A stretch of DNA of 43,675 nucleotides from a virus, in the IMG/VR virus record IMGVR_UViG_3300046167_000033, positions 1-43,675 of that record; one strand, given 5' to 3'. Below, in pieces: positions 43,211-43,675 of this stretch (its first letter is position 1; each line of letters starts with the position of its first letter). The notes under the pieces were generated by a model. The model saw nothing but the letters and a program-made list of their open reading frames with translations, was not told the origin of the DNA and ran no database searches. The position numbers were made by a program, and so were the translations under genes.

Positions 43211-43474
43211 TCACATGTGATCCTCTGCGCCTGTCGTTTCCCGTATGACTGCAACGTAGTAGTTAGCACTAACTACGTAGTGAAGTTCGTGCGCTAAACT
43301 CGTGAGGCTAGTTTGGGTTGGGCAAACTGTTGGTGTTGCATATATATCACAGTTATACTGTGGCATGTCCAATGTTGGACACTGTTGGTTTGAATATAAT
43401 GTGACCATCACCATAGGTGGTAGGGTATATGTGCATCGGCACTGCAACACACCATCGGTGTCATAATACCCCAT
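43211..43474 (-). CDS. Doubtful 87-codon open frame
   Basis: The frame has ATG 43474 without a ribosome-binding site. Its product is rich in Thr, Tyr and Cys and resembles no family. It also spans several inverted repeats and dyad site 7. I list it so the region is covered; it is more likely non-coding regulatory DNA. Confidence 0.2.
   Translation of the reverse strand: MGYYDTDGVLQCRCTYTLPPMVMVTLYSNQQCPTLDMPQYNCDIYATPTVCPTQTSLTSLAHELHYVVSANYYVAVIRETTGAEDHM
43348..43362. promoter_or_regulatory. Perfect inverted repeat CACAGTTATACTGTG
   Basis: Six-base arms around TAT, overlapping a TATACT word that could be a rightward -10 box. Adjacent to dyad site 7, so it may be a second operator type. 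Confidence 0.5.
43367..43380. promoter_or_regulatory. Dyad site 7, GTCCAATGTTGGAC
   Basis: In the non-coding right end, 5 nt after a perfect 15-bp inverted repeat (43348-43362). Closest copy to the window end. Confidence 0.75.
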
Positions 43475-43560
43475 AATAATTCATACTTTAGTATGGCAAC
43501 TGATTACATAACAGTTGTCACCTTAGCATAAACCCTTGTTTTTGTTAGAGTTCCTCACAT

Positions 43561-43617
43561 GCTGGTGTAATGTGTGTCACATAATGCGTACACCAGCGAT
43601 GCAAGCACATGATGTGC
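43561..43617. other. Hairpin cluster at the right end
   Basis: GCTGGTGTA (43561-43569) pairs perfectly with TACACCAGC (43589-43597). ATGTG/CACAT (43570-43582) nests inside, and GCACAT-G-ATGTGC (43605-43617) follows. No gene with a ribosome-binding site is present. Confidence 0.55.
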
Positions 43618-43675
43618 GCTACACAGGCATGACATGTACGGGTGGGCAGGGGCCATGCGGGGGGTGTACGTTATA

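Larger units (their letters stand above)
43090..43675. other. Mostly non-coding right-end region
   Basis: These 586 bp hold the long inverted repeat, dyad 7, the 15-bp inverted repeat and hairpins near 43225-43280, 43480-43530 and 43561-43617. The last 60 bp are GC-rich. I see no convincing gene. It is probably the control region from which leftward early transcription begins and might also contain attP or a replication origin, but neither is identifiable by motif. Confidence 0.6.

Noticed and set aside
43325-43359. Rightward promoter (TTGGTG-18-TATACT)
   Set aside because: The -35 match is weak; kept only as a possibility in the right-end finding.
39923-43380. Dyad repeats as a CRISPR array
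   Set aside because: Spacing is irregular (hundreds of bases), repeats are only 14 bp and several lie inside genes.
39923-43380. Dyads as iterons of a replication origin
   Set aside because: Copies are not clustered or phased and no AT-rich unwinding region is associated with all of them.
43500-43658. Short leftward open frame at the right end
   Set aside because: About 32 codons, no ribosome-binding site, overlaps several hairpins.
39900-43675. T7-type single-subunit RNA polymerase promoters
   Set aside because: No phage RNA polymerase gene is visible and the repeated dyads do not resemble such promoters; sigma70-like boxes are present instead.

Overview
This window looks like most of the genome of a short-tailed (podovirus-type) marine bacteriophage. 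Several features place it near the Puniceispirillum phage HMO-2011 group, which infects marine alphaproteobacteria (SAR116, Roseobacter and relatives). These are a family-A DNA polymerase carrying a DnaJ-type zinc module, a T7-type endonuclease I, a monomeric class II ribonucleotide reductase, ThyX, MazG, separate primase and helicase genes, and a tyrosine integrase. The assignment rests on gene content and motifs I can read; no database search was run. No terminase, portal or RNA polymerase gene is present, so the window is probably incomplete and the head-packaging genes lie outside it.

Layout. The left arm (1 to 23713, all rightward) is the virion module: a large Ser/Thr-rich protein, scaffold, major capsid protein, two tail-tube proteins, a run of fibre/adhesin genes, two small membrane proteins (holin candidates) and four probable internal virion proteins ending with a 1171-residue protein. 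Two strong sigma70-like promoters with a shared extended sequence (near 3.88 and 16.35 kb) serve this arm. A bidirectional terminator at 23.72 kb separates it from the right arm.

The right arm (23747 to 43089, all leftward) starts transcriptionally at the far right. It runs through small early genes, a SleB-type lysin and a DUF932-like protein, then integrase, primase, helicase, a GIY-YIG-like protein, thyX, DNA polymerase, an SSB-like protein, a Cas4-like nuclease, endonuclease I, ribonucleotide reductase and mazG. Many genes are coupled by ATGA or TAATG overlaps. I recovered several microgenes of 21 to 52 codons in the gaps.

Regulation. Between 39.9 and 43.4 kb there are seven exact copies of a 14-bp dyad, GTCCAA(CA/TG)TTGGAC. 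It does not occur elsewhere in the window as far as I can see by eye. Two copies sit about 30 nt downstream of two near-identical leftward sigma70-like promoters. Four lie inside genes, read in two different frames. This looks like the binding-site family of an unknown phage regulator and is the most interesting feature here. The last 586 bp (43090 to 43675) are mostly non-coding and rich in inverted repeats.

Sequence integrity. The polymerase, ribonucleotide reductase and SSB-like genes are broken by ten single-base insertions in total, seven of them within about 750 bp of the polymerase. All are +1 and many extend homopolymers, so local sequencing or assembly error is the likeliest cause. 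I annotate these as single genes with restored frames.
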